A program made the translations under genes and the position numbers. Positions 15,417-23,786 of a stretch of DNA of 26,557 nt are shown one piece after another. Under the pieces are notes generated by a model. It did no database searches. It worked only from the letters and a program-made list of their open reading frames with translations, and was not told where the DNA came from. This DNA is from Oscillospiraceae bacterium. Its GTDB lineage: Bacteria; Bacillota_A; Clostridia; Oscillospirales; Oscillospiraceae. Every line of letters begins with the position of its first letter. Positions within the stretch are counted from its first letter, which is position 1. The stretch lies in NCBI GenBank assembly GCA_017545325.1, contig JAFWOX010000062.1, positions 1 through 26,557 on the forward strand, in the 5' to 3' direction.

Positions 15417-16522
15417 TCCCGCAGCTTCCCTCCTTCCACGTAGATGAGCTTTCCGCCGGTCTTCCGGCGCACCTCCTCGGAGGCGCAGCAGGTGATGAGC
15501 ACCTGCCCTCCGCCGATGGAGTTCAGAACGTAATCCTGCCTCAGGCCGTCCAGCTCACTGAGCACGTCGTCCAGCAGCAGGACGGGGGCCTCGCCCAGGT
15601 CGGAACGGGCGAGCTCCCATTCCGCCAGCTTCAGGGCCAGGGCGGCGGTCCTGGCCTGACCCTGGGAGGCATATTTCCCCGCGGGGAGACCGCCGATCTC
15701 CAGCTTCAGATCGTCCTTATGGGCGCCGGAGAGACAGAGGCCGGAATCCAGCTCCGCCTGACGGTGCCTCTCCTGATGCTGAAGCAGGGCTTCCAGCAGC
15801 TGGGCGGGGGTGAGCTCCAGAGGATCATCGATGCTGCTCACGGTGGTATAGCCCACCCGCAGCTTCTCATCCCGGCCGGAGATCTCCCCATGGAGCCGTT
15901 CCGCCGCCTCCCCCGCCCGGCGGCACCAGGCGGCGCGGTAGCGGATGAGCACCGCCCCCAGCCGGGCCAGGCTCAGGCTATAGTCGTCCAGCACCTCCAG
16001 CAGGTCGGGCCTTTCCCGCCAGTCCCGCAGGATCCGGGCTTTTTCTCCATAGACCCGCTGGAACTCCCCCAGGGTCTGGGCATACTGGGGCCGGAGCTGA
16101 GAGATTGCCAGATCCATATATTTCCGCCTCTCCGCAGGGCCTCCCCGGACCAGCTCCAGGTCCTCCGGAGAAAAGAGGACGCAGCAGAAGCGGCCGGAGA
16201 GGGCAGAGGCGTTTTTCTGTTTGACCCCGTTGAGGAAGATTTTCTTCCTTTCCCGGCGGCTGAGGTAGATATCGATGAGCTGCTCCCGTCCGCCGGAGGT
16301 CAGCGCGCCGCGGACGGCGGCTTCATCCTCCCCCAGGCGGATCAGCTCCCGATCGGTCCTGGTGCGGAAGGAACGGGCGCCGGAGAGGTAGTATACCCCC
16401 TCCAGCAGATTGGTCTTCCCCTGGGCGTTGATCCCGGCGATGATGTTGATCTCCGGATCAAAGGAGCAGGCGGCGGAATGGTAACTGCGGAAGCCCAGCA
16501 GCTCCAGGGAGTTGAGGATCAT
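15401..16522 (-). CDS. recF: DNA replication and repair protein RecF
   Basis: RecF is an SMC-like ATPase that acts at single-strand gaps with RecO and RecR to load RecA. The 373-residue protein has the Walker A loop GINAQGKT at residues 30-37, the ABC-type signature in [16 protein letters not shown], and the Walker B plus D-loop [11 protein letters not shown] near the C-terminus. The ATG overlaps the stop of the S4 gene (ATGA) and the end overlaps remB by 16 bases, so the S4-recF-remB genes are translationally linked. Length and motif order are normal. Confidence 0.97.
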   Translation of the reverse strand: MILNSLELLGFRSYHSAACSFDPEINIIAGINAQGKTNLLEGVYYLSGARSFRTRTDRELIRLGEDEAAVRGALTSGGREQLIDIYLSRRERKKIFLNGVKQKNASALSGRFCCVLFSPEDLELVRGGPAERRKYMDLAISQLRPQYAQTLGEFQRVYGEKARILRDWRERPDLLEVLDDYSLSLARLGAVLIRYRAAWCRRAGEAAERLHGEISGRDEKLRVGYTTVSSIDDPLELTPAQLLEALLQHQERHRQAELDSGLCLSGAHKDDLKLEIGGLPAGKYASQGQARTAALALKLAEWELARSDLGEAPVLLLDDVLSELDGLRQDYVLNSIGGGQVLITCCASEEVRRKTGGKLIYVEGGKLRECTSI

Positions 16523-16734
16523 GCTTCCACCCGCAGGCGGCGGCCCTCCAGCTCCGCGGTATTTCCGGGCCGGAGCTTTTTGCCCCGCTGTGTGCAGATT
16601 TCCCCGTCTACCTTCACCTCGCCGCCCTGAATACGGAGCTTGGCTTCGCCGCCGGTCTGGACAAGGCCGGCGTATTTCAGCAGGGCGTCCAGACGGATGA
16701 ATTCCGTATCGATATGAATGCTTCTTTCCTCCAC
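16519..16734 (-). CDS. yaaA: S4-domain RNA-binding protein (YaaA type)
   Basis: The 71-residue protein is essentially one S4 RNA-binding fold: [21 protein letters not shown], then [21 protein letters not shown]. This small gene between dnaN and recF is a standard part of Firmicutes origins; in Bacillus the homologue has been linked to ribosome assembly. The start is GTG at 16734 with GAGGT seven bases upstream inside the region just after dnaN. The stop overlaps the recF ATG in ATGA. The GTG is chosen because no ATG lies nearby in frame with a better site. Confidence 0.93.
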   Translation of the reverse strand: MEERSIHIDTEFIRLDALLKYAGLVQTGGEAKLRIQGGEVKVDGEICTQRGKKLRPGNTAELEGRRLRVEA

Positions 16735-16737
16735 GGA

Positions 16738-17859
16738 TCAGACCTCGCTGCGGATGCGCACGGGCAGGATCAGGTACAGGAAGCTGTCCGACCCGTCCCC
16801 GGGAAGGATGATGCAGGGGGAGGAGTTGGAGGAGAGCTGCAGCCTCAGCTCATCCACCGGGGCCGCCCGGAGGGCGTCCAGCATATACCGGTTGTTGAAG
16901 CCGATCTCCAGATCCTCTCCGCTGCCCTTCAGAGGGCACTGGTCCGAGGCCTTGCCCAGGGCGGTGGCGCTGGTGAGATCCAGGCAGCCGTCCCCGAAGC
17001 GGCAGCGCACGGGACTCTTGTACTTCTCGCTGATGATGAGGCTCACCCGCTCGAAGGAATCCAGCAGCTCCCGGCGCTGGCCCAGGAGCTCATATTTGGC
17101 GACGGCGGGGATGGACTTCCGGTAATCCAGGAATTCCCCCTCCAGCTTCCGGGAGATGACCTCGCTGTCCCCGATGTTGAACAGGATATGGCGGCTGCCC
17201 AGGTGGATGGAGGCGCTGTTTTCGCTGTCCGCCTCCGCGATCCTGCCCACCTCCGTCAGGGCGGAGGCGGGGACGACGAAGGAGATGCGGCTGTCGCTCA
17301 CCGCGTCCTCCAGCTCCTCCCGCCGGAGGGCGAGACGGAAGCCGTCCACGCTCACCACGGTGAGCGCTTTTCCCTCCGCCTCGAAGAGGCTGCCGGTGTG
17401 CACGGGCCGGGATTCGTTGGTGCTCACGGCGAAGAGGGTCTGATCGATCATGGCCTTCAGCTTTTTTTCCTGGATATGGAAGGTATTCTCCTCCTCCACA
17501 GCGGGGAGCTCGGGAAAATCCTCCGCGTTGGAGCCCATGATCTCAAAGGAGCTGCGGCCGCAGGTGAGCTTGACCAGCAGGCCGGAGTCGCTTTCCAGGG
17601 AAAGGAAGCTGTCCGACATTTTCCGGACGATATCGCCGAAAAGCCGGGCGTTGAGCACGATGCTGCCCTCCGCCGATATGTCTGCGGGGACCCGGGTGCG
17701 GACGCCGGTCTTCAGATTATACCCGGTAATGGTGAGTTCGTCTCCTTCTGCCGTCAGCAGCAGGCCCTCCAGGGCGGGGATGGTGCTCTTGGCCGCCGCG
17801 GCTCTCGCGGCGTTGGTGAGACCGGCCAGCAGCAGACTGCGATCACAGCTGAATTTCAT
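16738..17859 (-). CDS. dnaN: DNA polymerase III beta subunit (sliding clamp)
   Basis: DnaN dimerises around DNA and tethers polymerase III and many repair factors through its hydrophobic cleft. The 373-residue protein has the normal three-domain length. The start MKFSCDRSLLLAGL is typical, and the C-terminal cleft segment ends in LPVRIRSEV (compare the conserved MPMRL ending). The ATG at 17859 has AAGGAG eight bases upstream. In front of it, a stable hairpin (17875-17905) overlaps the first two bases of the ribosome-binding stretch, so translation could depend on its folding. The gene follows oriC and leads the S4-recF-remB-gyrBA-rnhA run; no strong promoter of its own was found. Confidence 0.97.
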   Translation of the reverse strand: MKFSCDRSLLLAGLTNAARAAAAKSTIPALEGLLLTAEGDELTITGYNLKTGVRTRVPADISAEGSIVLNARLFGDIVRKMSDSFLSLESDSGLLVKLTCGRSSFEIMGSNAEDFPELPAVEEENTFHIQEKKLKAMIDQTLFAVSTNESRPVHTGSLFEAEGKALTVVSVDGFRLALRREELEDAVSDSRISFVVPASALTEVGRIAEADSENSASIHLGSRHILFNIGDSEVISRKLEGEFLDYRKSIPAVAKYELLGQRRELLDSFERVSLIISEKYKSPVRCRFGDGCLDLTSATALGKASDQCPLKGSGEDLEIGFNNRYMLDALRAAPVDELRLQLSSNSSPCIILPGDGSDSFLYLILPVRIRSEV

Positions 17860-17874
17860 TGAAAACGCTCCTTC

Positions 17875-17905
17875 CTGCGGACGGATCCTTATTTCCGTCC
17901 GGCAG
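17875..17905 (-). promoter_or_regulatory. Hairpin adjoining the dnaN ribosome-binding site
   Basis: The arms CTGCGGACGGA (17875-17885) and TCCGTCCGGCAG (17894-17905) pair over 11 bases with a single bulge and an 8-base loop. On the dnaN transcript the 3' arm touches the AGGAAGGAG stretch (17876-17868). No T-run follows, so it is not an intrinsic terminator. Confidence 0.7.
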
Positions 17906-17941
17906 CAGTGTTGGATTGGGGATGCGGGAGTCATTTCTCAG

Positions 17942-18135
17942 GAAGAAATAGGATAGGAGATTAGTTTTAGTAGGGTTAGGGCGAAAAAACGGTGGATAAC
18001 TCGGAAAAACCGCGCAGCTGCGCCATTTGACGCGGGGGGAAGATTGTGGATAAACCACCGGGTTTTCCACAGGAAATATCTGTTAAAAAACAGTCCACAG
18101 GGAATGGGAAGAAAATAGGAGTACTTTGTGGAAAA
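17942..18135. other. oriC: Chromosomal replication origin (oriC)
   Basis: The gap between dnaA and dnaN carries a cluster of DnaA boxes. One is perfect (TTATCCACA on the minus strand, 18053-18045). Single-mismatch forms lie at 17991-17999 (TTATCCACC on minus), 18063-18071 (TTTTCCACA on plus) and 18127-18135 (TTTTCCACA on minus). On the dnaN side, read in the dnaA-to-dnaN direction, the last box is followed by a GC patch and then repeated CTA units (17981-17942), as expected for DnaA-trios where the single strand is bound during opening. This order is that of the Bacillus subtilis origin. A/T-rich unwinding DNA would lie next to the trios; it is short here. Confidence 0.92.
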
Positions 18136-18154
18136 CCGGCGAGGGGGCGGCGGG

Positions 18155-19462
18155 TCATTTGTTCATGATGTTTGCGGTGATATCCCGGACGGTGTCGCTG
18201 AGATCCGCGTCCGTATTGACGGATTCCTCGATCTTCCGGATGGAGTGGAGGATGGTGGAGTGGTCCCGGTTCAGCGCGCCGCCGATCTCCTCCAGGGTGA
18301 GGGTGGTGAGCTTCCGCATCAGGTAGGTGGCCATCTGCCGGGCGGCGGCGATGCTCTTGGTCTTGCCCTTGCCCAGGATATCCTCCGGACTGAGGTTGTA
18401 GAAGGCGGCGGTCTTTTCCACAATATATTCCGGGGTGTAGGAGCGCTCGCTGCGGATGACCTCCCTGGTGATGTTCTCCACCAAGGTCATGTCCAGGATG
18501 CCGGCGCGCTCCAGCTCCAGATAGGCCTGGATTTTTTTGAGGATGCCTTCGATCTGCCGGATATTGGCCTTGATGTTTTCGGCGATATAGACGCAGGCCT
18601 CCTCTGCCAGGGGGATGCCCATGCGGGCGGCCTTGTTCTTGACGATGGCGACCCGGGTCTCATAGTCCGGCGGCTGTACGTCCACCATGAGGCCGCCCTC
18701 GAAGCGGGATTTCAGCCGGTCCTCCAGCCGGAGCATGTCCTTTGGCGCCCGGTCGGAGGTGAGGACGATCTGCCGCCCGGATTCATACAGGGCGTTGAAG
18801 GTATGGAAAAACTCCTCCTGGGTCTGGATCTTTCCGGCGATGAACTGGATGTCGTCCACCAGGAGCAGGTCCGCCATGCGGAATTTTTCCCGGAATTCGC
18901 TGTTGCTCCCGGTCTGGATGGCGTTGATGAGCTCGTTGGTGAAGTCGTCTCCCTTGATATAGACGATGCGGAAATCCGGGCGGGAGATGCGCAGAGCGTT
19001 GGCGATGGAGTACAGCAGGTGGGTCTTGCCCAGGCCGGAATCTCCGTAGATGAAGAGCGGGTTGTATTTCGTGGCGGGATTCTGGGAGACCGCCAGGGCG
19101 GCGGCATAGGCGATGCGGTTGGTGGGACCCACCACGAATTTATCGAAGGTGAACTGATCGCCCCCCAGGAACTCCTGGCGCAGGGGGGGCTGACGGTTGA
19201 TCCGTCGGGCCAGTTCCTCATCCCCGATGACCTGAACGTCGAAATCGGCGGCGAAGATCTCCTTCAGGGCGTCCTTTACCAGGTCCAGGTAGCGGGTCAT
19301 GATGATATCCTGGCTGAATTTTGAGCCGGTATGCAGGATCAGACGGTTATCCAGCAGCTCCACCACCTGGCAGTCGCTGAACCAGGTGCTGATCGCGGTG
19401 GGGGACAGGTGCTGCTCAAGCAGCTTCAAAACGGCCTGCCATACGTCGCTGGCGGAATTCAA
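18155..19462 (-). CDS. dnaA: Chromosomal replication initiator DnaA
   Basis: DnaA is the AAA+ initiator that binds DnaA boxes and melts oriC. From the chosen start it has 435 residues: domain I (VWQAVLKLLEQHLSPTAISTWF), a short linker, the AAA+ domain with Walker A GDSGLGKTH and Walker B LLLVDDIQF, and domain IV with the DNA-binding signature NRDHSTILHSIRKIE. The start is a TTG at 19462 with AAGGAGG eight bases upstream. An in-frame ATG at 19522 has no ribosome-binding site and lies at the expected transcription start, so it would be nearly leaderless; it would add 20 residues (MCTFDL...) not typical of the family. Domain II is very short. Confidence 0.97.
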   Translation of the reverse strand: MNSASDVWQAVLKLLEQHLSPTAISTWFSDCQVVELLDNRLILHTGSKFSQDIIMTRYLDLVKDALKEIFAADFDVQVIGDEELARRINRQPPLRQEFLGGDQFTFDKFVVGPTNRIAYAAALAVSQNPATKYNPLFIYGDSGLGKTHLLYSIANALRISRPDFRIVYIKGDDFTNELINAIQTGSNSEFREKFRMADLLLVDDIQFIAGKIQTQEEFFHTFNALYESGRQIVLTSDRAPKDMLRLEDRLKSRFEGGLMVDVQPPDYETRVAIVKNKAARMGIPLAEEACVYIAENIKANIRQIEGILKKIQAYLELERAGILDMTLVENITREVIRSERSYTPEYIVEKTAAFYNLSPEDILGKGKTKSIAAARQMATYLMRKLTTLTLEEIGGALNRDHSTILHSIRKIEESVNTDADLSDTVRDITANIMNK

Positions 19463-19530
19463 GGGTAGGTCCTCCTTTATTTCTTTCCGCTCCGGAGGGG
19501 CGCGGAGATCGAATGTACACATTATTATAT

Positions 19531-19560
19531 AGTATACCACAACAGGCCCCTCTGTTTCAA
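19531..19560 (-). promoter_or_regulatory. dnaA promoter
   Basis: Minus-strand TTGAAA (19560-19555), an 18-base spacer and TATACT (19536-19531) with TGG in front (extended -10). The leader would be about 62 bases. No DnaA box was found in or next to this promoter, so autoregulation by DnaA is not obvious here. Confidence 0.8.
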
Positions 19561-19609
19561 CTGCAAATCCCGCCTGAAATTTACAGGATTCCGCCCGATC
19601 CGGCGGCGG

Positions 19610-19639
19610 TTGACAGCCGGGGAAGGGGTAGCCTATACT
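19610..19639 (+). promoter_or_regulatory. Promoter of the MoaF-like gene
   Basis: TTGACA (19610-19615), an 18-base spacer and TATACT (19634-19639). The start near 19646 gives a leader of about 34 bases with GGAAGGA before the ATG at 19680. It is divergent from the dnaA promoter, the -35 boxes being 49 bases apart. Confidence 0.8.
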
Positions 19640-19679
19640 GCAGACAGAGGGAATGAAACAACAGGAAGGAAGGATCGCT

Positions 19680-20504
19680 ATGCGCAACAAGAAGCGGTAT
19701 TACCGGAAGTTCGACCTGGACGTATCCAGGGAGACGGTGGAGAGGATCGTGGCGGAGTATGCCGGAGATCCGGAGAAGTACAGCCATTCCCCTCTGGCGG
19801 GTCCCTATACCCCGCCGGATACGGATGAGCTGGTGGGGAAGACCCTGGCCTTCCGGGGGGAGGAAAGGGATTACGATTTCCGTTTCACCGCCCTGAACGA
19901 GGTCTGGTTCAAGGAGAAGGGGGAGGAGGAGAAGCGCTGCTTCTGCAATGTGAAGACCCTGGACCATGAGGTCTACTTCGTGAATTTCCTGGTGCCCGGG
20001 TATGCCGCCTCCCGGCAGATCACCCTCATCCCGGATATGAAGACCGGCTGCGCCACGGTGGTGGACGCCAAGGTGGGCACGGAATACTCCAATATCGACG
20101 TGGACCGGGATTTCTATTTCGGCCGGCTGGAGGGGGATTTTGCCGGCGGCGAGCTCCACGGCTTCACTACGGAGCTTCTGGGAAAGAGCATCATCTGGGA
20201 CTACGGCCCCAAGATCATCAAGATCAAGCATATTTACAACTGCGATATCTATTATACCTATAAAAACCTCACCGCCATGGGCACCTGGATGGCCACCAAC
20301 CCGGCGGACTATGTGAAGATCCGGGACGGCCTGTATCTCTTCAGCTTCGTGGAGGAGCGGCAGGTGGGCATCCAGGCGGTCTTCCTCATCGATACCGCCA
20401 GGATGCATGATATCGGCTGCTTCTACGGCTGCTCCGGGGACCACCTGACCAGCGCCTGCCTGGGGGCCGTGGGGGAGTTTACGGATCCCAACACCATCGC
20501 CTGA
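19680..20504 (+). CDS. MoaF-like beta-barrel protein
   Basis: The 274-residue protein resembles the MoaF family: an N-terminal half with LVGKTLAFRG and a strand-rich lipocalin-like pattern (DFRFTALNEVWF, RCFCNVKTLDHEVYFVNF), then a second half with VGIQAVFLIDTARMHDIGCFYGC. MoaF-type proteins have been tied to molybdenum-cofactor or catechol-related enzymes in other bacteria, but their reaction is unknown and there are no other moa genes here. I therefore give only the fold-level call. The ATG at 19680 has GGAAGGA in front; one ten codons earlier lacks a site. It has no signal peptide. The GH2 gene follows 89 bases later on the same strand and may be co-transcribed. Confidence 0.5.
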   Translation: MRNKKRYYRKFDLDVSRETVERIVAEYAGDPEKYSHSPLAGPYTPPDTDELVGKTLAFRGEERDYDFRFTALNEVWFKEKGEEEKRCFCNVKTLDHEVYFVNFLVPGYAASRQITLIPDMKTGCATVVDAKVGTEYSNIDVDRDFYFGRLEGDFAGGELHGFTTELLGKSIIWDYGPKIIKIKHIYNCDIYYTYKNLTAMGTWMATNPADYVKIRDGLYLFSFVEERQVGIQAVFLIDTARMHDIGCFYGCSGDHLTSACLGAVGEFTDPNTIA

Positions 20505-20543
20505 GCCTGCTCCGGCAGGGGGAACATACGATTGTTCAGAATC

Positions 20544-20578
20544 CGGGCGGGAAGGGGACAGGCTCCCGGACCCGCCCG
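20544..20578 (+). other. Leader hairpin in front of the GH2 gene
   Basis: CGGGCGGG (20544-20551) pairs with CCCGCCCG (20571-20578) around a 19-base loop, directly before the GGGAGG of the GH2 gene. No T-run follows. No promoter is visible in the 89-base gap, so the GH2 gene probably depends on the MoaF-like gene's promoter. Confidence 0.5.
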
Positions 20579-20593
20579 CCGGGAGGATTATTT

Positions 20594-23389
20594 ATGCGCG
20601 ATCTGGCTTATCGCCGGGCGGTCATCCATTCCGCCGCGGCGGACTACGACCATTGCGGTCACCTCGTCACCTCCGGGGATCCGGAGGCCTTCTGGCTCAG
20701 CGGCGATTCCGGCGGGGAATGGCTGCTCTTTGACCTGGGCGGGCCCTGCAGGATCCGGCGCATCCGAATTGCCTGGCTCTCCTGTCCCGCCGGGCTGGAG
20801 GTGCAGATCCCCGGGGACGGGGCAGGCTGGCGCACGGTCCTCGCCCTTGACCCCCGGCCGGGGGAGCAGACCCTTTGCCCCGGGGAGCTGAGCACGGACC
20901 GGCTGCGCCTGTTTTTCCGCATGGCTCCCGGGGAGCGCTGCGGCGTCCGGCGGGTGGAGCTGTTTGGGGAGGGGGAGACCCCCGCCCTGCCGGAGTCCCC
21001 CTGGCGGATCGCCCGGGCTCCGGAGGTGGCGGCGGAGGGGGCGGCCCTTTCCGGCGAATATGACGATTCCTCCTGGCTGCCGGCGCAGGTGCCGGGAACC
21101 GCCCTCTCCAGCTGGCAGCGGGCAGGGGCCGTGCCGGAGATGGACCGGGCAGACGGGCAGTTTCAGGTCTCTGACCGCTGGTTCCTCACGGATTTCTGGT
21201 ATCGGCGGACCTTCGATGCGCCGGAGGGGGAGGGCCGGGTCTGGCTCATCCTCCGGCAGGTGAACTGGAAGGCGGAGCTCTGGCTCAACGGCAGCCTTCT
21301 GGGGCGGCTGGAGGGCGCCTTCCTCCGGGGAAGATGGGATATTACGGCGCTGCTGAAGCCCCGGGGGAACCATCTGGCCATCCAGGTTTTCACCAATGCG
21401 ACCCCCGGCCCAATCAAGGTCCATACCCGGGAGACGGCAGGTCCCAACGGCGGGCCCCTGGGGGCCGACGCCCCCACCATCCATGCCGCCGCCGGCTGGG
21501 ACTGGATGCCCACCGTCCGGGGCAGGAACGTGGGCCTGATCGGCCCGGTGGAGCTCCTGCGGACCAAGGGACGGCTGATTGCGGAGGACCCCTGGGTAAA
21601 GACGGCGCTTTCGGCGGACGGGCGGGAGGCCCGGCTCACCGTCGCCTGCCGGCTGCGCAACACCGGGGACGCGCCCTGCCGCGCCGCCTTCTCCGGAAGG
21701 ATCAACCCGGGGGAGCTGCCCTTTGCGAGCGAGACGGCGGAGCTTGCCCCCGGGGAGAGCCGTGAGCTGGAGGCCTCCCTCCTCCTGCCGGAGCCCCGGC
21801 TCTGGTGGCCCAATACCTATGGGGAGCCCTTCCTCTATTCCTGCGTCCTGACGGCGCTGGCGGACGGCGGGGAGAGCGACGAGCGGCGCTTCCCCTTCGG
21901 GGTGCGGGAGCTGCGGTGGACGGAGGACTGGCCCATGAAGCTGACCGTCAACGGCGTGCCCATCCTCTGCAGAGGCGGAAACTGGGGCATGGACGACGCC
22001 TTCCTGCGCTGTACGCCGGAGGACTATGATATCCGCGTGCGCTTCCACCGGGACATGAATTTCACCATGATTCGCAACTGGGTGGGCATGGTGGGCCGGG
22101 AGGAGTTCTATGATGCCTGCGACCGGTACGGCATCCTGATCTGGGACGATTTCTGGCTGGCCAATCCCGTGGACGGGCCGGATCCGGAGGACGAGGCCAT
22201 GTTCCTGCGCAACGCGGAGGATAAGCTCCGGCGGGTGCGGAGGCATCCCTCCGTCGCCCTGTACTGCGCCAGGAACGAGGGCTTTGCCCCGGAGAGCCTG
22301 GACAGGGGCCTGCGGGCGCTCTGCGGGGAATGGGACGGCACCCGGCCCTATCTTCCCCATTCTGCGCTGGGCACGGTGAGCGGCTTCGGCCCGTACCACA
22401 GCGCCGGTCCGGAATACTACTTCGGCCATACCTATCACACCCTTCATTCCGAACGGGGCATGGTGAACATCCCCTCCCTGGAATCCATGGAGGCCATGCT
22501 GGGCCCGGAGCACCGCTGGCCCATCGACGAGGTATGGGCCCTCCACGATTTCTGCCGGGGCGGCGCCATGCGCTCCGATGAGTTTGAGGATCAGCTGCGG
22601 GGAAGTTATGGGGACTATGACAGTCTGGAGGAGTTCACCCGCCTGAGCCAGCTGCTTTGCTATTCCAACCATAAGGCCATGTTCGAGGCGGTCTTCGCCG
22701 GGAAGAGCCAGGGGCTCCTGATGTGGATGAGCAACCCCGCCTGGCCTAGCACCGTCTGGCAGACCTACGATTCCCGCTATGATATCAACGGCGGCTTTCA
22801 GGGCTGCCGGGACGGCTGCCGCAGCATCAACGCCGTCTATGACGTGCTGCGGGAGGAACTTGCGCTGGTGAACGCCACCGCCGCGCCGCGGCAGCTCACG
22901 CTGCGCATGGAGCTCTTCGACCTGAGGGGCAGCCTCCTGCGGCGGGAGGAGCGGAGCTTTGCGGTCCCCGCCTGCTCCGCCGAATATGTGATGGAGGCCC
23001 CCCGCTGGATGAACGAGACGCAGCTGATGCGTCTGACGGTGCTGGAGGCGGGACGGGAGCCGGTGGAAAACAACTACTGGCTCAACGGCTGGGCCCATAC
23101 GGACTACCGGGAGCTGAGGACCCTGCCTTCCGTCGCCCTGGAGGGGAGCCTGACGAAGACGGAGGGCGGATTCCTCGCCCGGGTGCGGAATCCCGGACCG
23201 GTCCCTGCCCTCATGGCGGAGCTGCGCCTCAAGGATCCGAAGACGGGGAAAACGATCCTTCCCGTCTTTTCCGACCGGAATTTCCTCCTGCTGCTGCCTG
23301 GGGAGGAAAAAACGGCGCTTCTGGAGGCGAAGGCCGAGGAAGCCGCTCTCTGGCTGCGGGGCTTCAACATCCGGGAACGGGTGATCTGA
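20594..23389 (+). CDS. GH2-family glycoside hydrolase with N-terminal discoidin-like domain
   Basis: The 931-residue protein has four visible parts. Residues 1-125 resemble an F5/8C (CBM32-like) beta-sandwich. Residues 135-325 form the GH2 sugar-binding domain (QVNWKAELWLNGSLLGRLEG). Residues 326-440 look like the Ig-like GH2 domain, and 441 to about 750 the catalytic barrel (GGNWGMDDAF, MNFTMIRNWVGM, WDDFW). The general acid is probably E562 in ARNEGF and the nucleophile E620 in HSERGMVNIP. The motif pattern is closer to exo-beta-glucosaminidase and beta-mannosidase branches than to beta-galactosidase, but the substrate is not certain. No signal peptide is seen, so it acts on imported sugars. 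GGGAGG lies seven bases before the ATG. Confidence 0.88.
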   Translation: MRDLAYRRAVIHSAAADYDHCGHLVTSGDPEAFWLSGDSGGEWLLFDLGGPCRIRRIRIAWLSCPAGLEVQIPGDGAGWRTVLALDPRPGEQTLCPGELSTDRLRLFFRMAPGERCGVRRVELFGEGETPALPESPWRIARAPEVAAEGAALSGEYDDSSWLPAQVPGTALSSWQRAGAVPEMDRADGQFQVSDRWFLTDFWYRRTFDAPEGEGRVWLILRQVNWKAELWLNGSLLGRLEGAFLRGRWDITALLKPRGNHLAIQVFTNATPGPIKVHTRETAGPNGGPLGADAPTIHAAAGWDWMPTVRGRNVGLIGPVELLRTKGRLIAEDPWVKTALSADGREARLTVACRLRNTGDAPCRAAFSGRINPGELPFASETAELAPGESRELEASLLLPEPRLWWPNTYGEPFLYSCVLTALADGGESDERRFPFGVRELRWTEDWPMKLTVNGVPILCRGGNWGMDDAFLRCTPEDYDIRVRFHRDMNFTMIRNWVGMVGREEFYDACDRYGILIWDDFWLANPVDGPDPEDEAMFLRNAEDKLRRVRRHPSVALYCARNEGFAPESLDRGLRALCGEWDGTRPYLPHSALGTVSGFGPYHSAGPEYYFGHTYHTLHSERGMVNIPSLESMEAMLGPEHRWPIDEVWALHDFCRGGAMRSDEFEDQLRGSYGDYDSLEEFTRLSQLLCYSNHKAMFEAVFAGKSQGLLMWMSNPAWPSTVWQTYDSRYDINGGFQGCRDGCRSINAVYDVLREELALVNATAAPRQLTLRMELFDLRGSLLRREERSFAVPACSAEYVMEAPRWMNETQLMRLTVLEAGREPVENNYWLNGWAHTDYRELRTLPSVALEGSLTKTEGGFLARVRNPGPVPALMAELRLKDPKTGKTILPVFSDRNFLLLLPGEEKTALLEAKAEEAALWLRGFNIRERVI

Positions 23390-23423
23390 AGGGGCGGAGC
23401 CCTTCTCTGGGGAGGTCTGCCGC

Positions 23424-23456
23424 AAAAAAACGCGCCTGCCGGTTTCGGCAGGCGCG
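23424..23456 (-). terminator. Intrinsic terminator of rpsT
   Basis: A perfect 11-bp stem (CGCGCCTGCCG at 23431-23441, its complement at 23446-23456) with a 4-base loop. On the minus strand it is followed by seven T residues (23430-23424). It lies 23 bases beyond the rpsT stop and faces the end of the GH2 gene. Confidence 0.94.
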
Positions 23457-23479
23457 TGAGCATATCCGTAAGCTTCGGT

Positions 23480-23743
23480 TTACTCCATGCTGTTGAGCTT
23501 CTTGGTGAGGCGGCTCTTCTTATGGGCGGCGTTGTTCTTATGGATCAGGTTGTCGGAGGCGGCCTGGTCCACCACCTTGACGGCAGTCAGATACGCTTCC
23601 TTCGCCGCGGCCTTGTCCCCCTCCTCCGCCTTGGCGTCGAACTTCTTGATGAGGGTCTTCATCTCGGACTTGCGGGCTTTGTTCGCGGCGTTCTGCGCCT
23701 TGGAGAGGGCATCGCGCTTGGCAGCAGACTTAATGTTGGGCAA
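23480..23743 (-). CDS. rpsT: 30S ribosomal protein S20
   Basis: S20 is a three-helix primary binding protein of 16S rRNA, needed early in 30S assembly. The 87-residue protein has the canonical start PNIKSAAKR and the basic C-terminal helix HKNNAAHKKSRLTKKL. The start codon is TTG at 23743, fixed by AAGGGAGGTGAG with an 8-base gap and by family alignment. In Escherichia coli rpsT also starts with TTG and its translation is autoregulated through that start, so the same use here is suggestive. It is a single-gene unit with its own promoter and terminator. Confidence 0.97.
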   Translation of the reverse strand: MPNIKSAAKRDALSKAQNAANKARKSEMKTLIKKFDAKAEEGDKAAAKEAYLTAVKVVDQAASDNLIHKNNAAHKKSRLTKKLNSME

Positions 23744-23786
23744 TTCACTCACCTCCCTTGCCGATAGAGCTTCCATGCGGAAAAGC

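Noticed and set aside
19463..19690. Longer DnaA starting at the ATG at 19522 or further upstream
   Set aside because: The ATG lies at the expected transcription start without a ribosome-binding site, and upstream frames cross the promoter; the TTG at 19462 has an ideal AAGGAGG and gives the family N-terminus.
20588..23425. Long minus-strand open frame opposite the GH2 gene
   Set aside because: The plus-strand frame has clear GH2 motifs and a good start site; the opposite frame is Pro, Gly and Arg rich and without family features.
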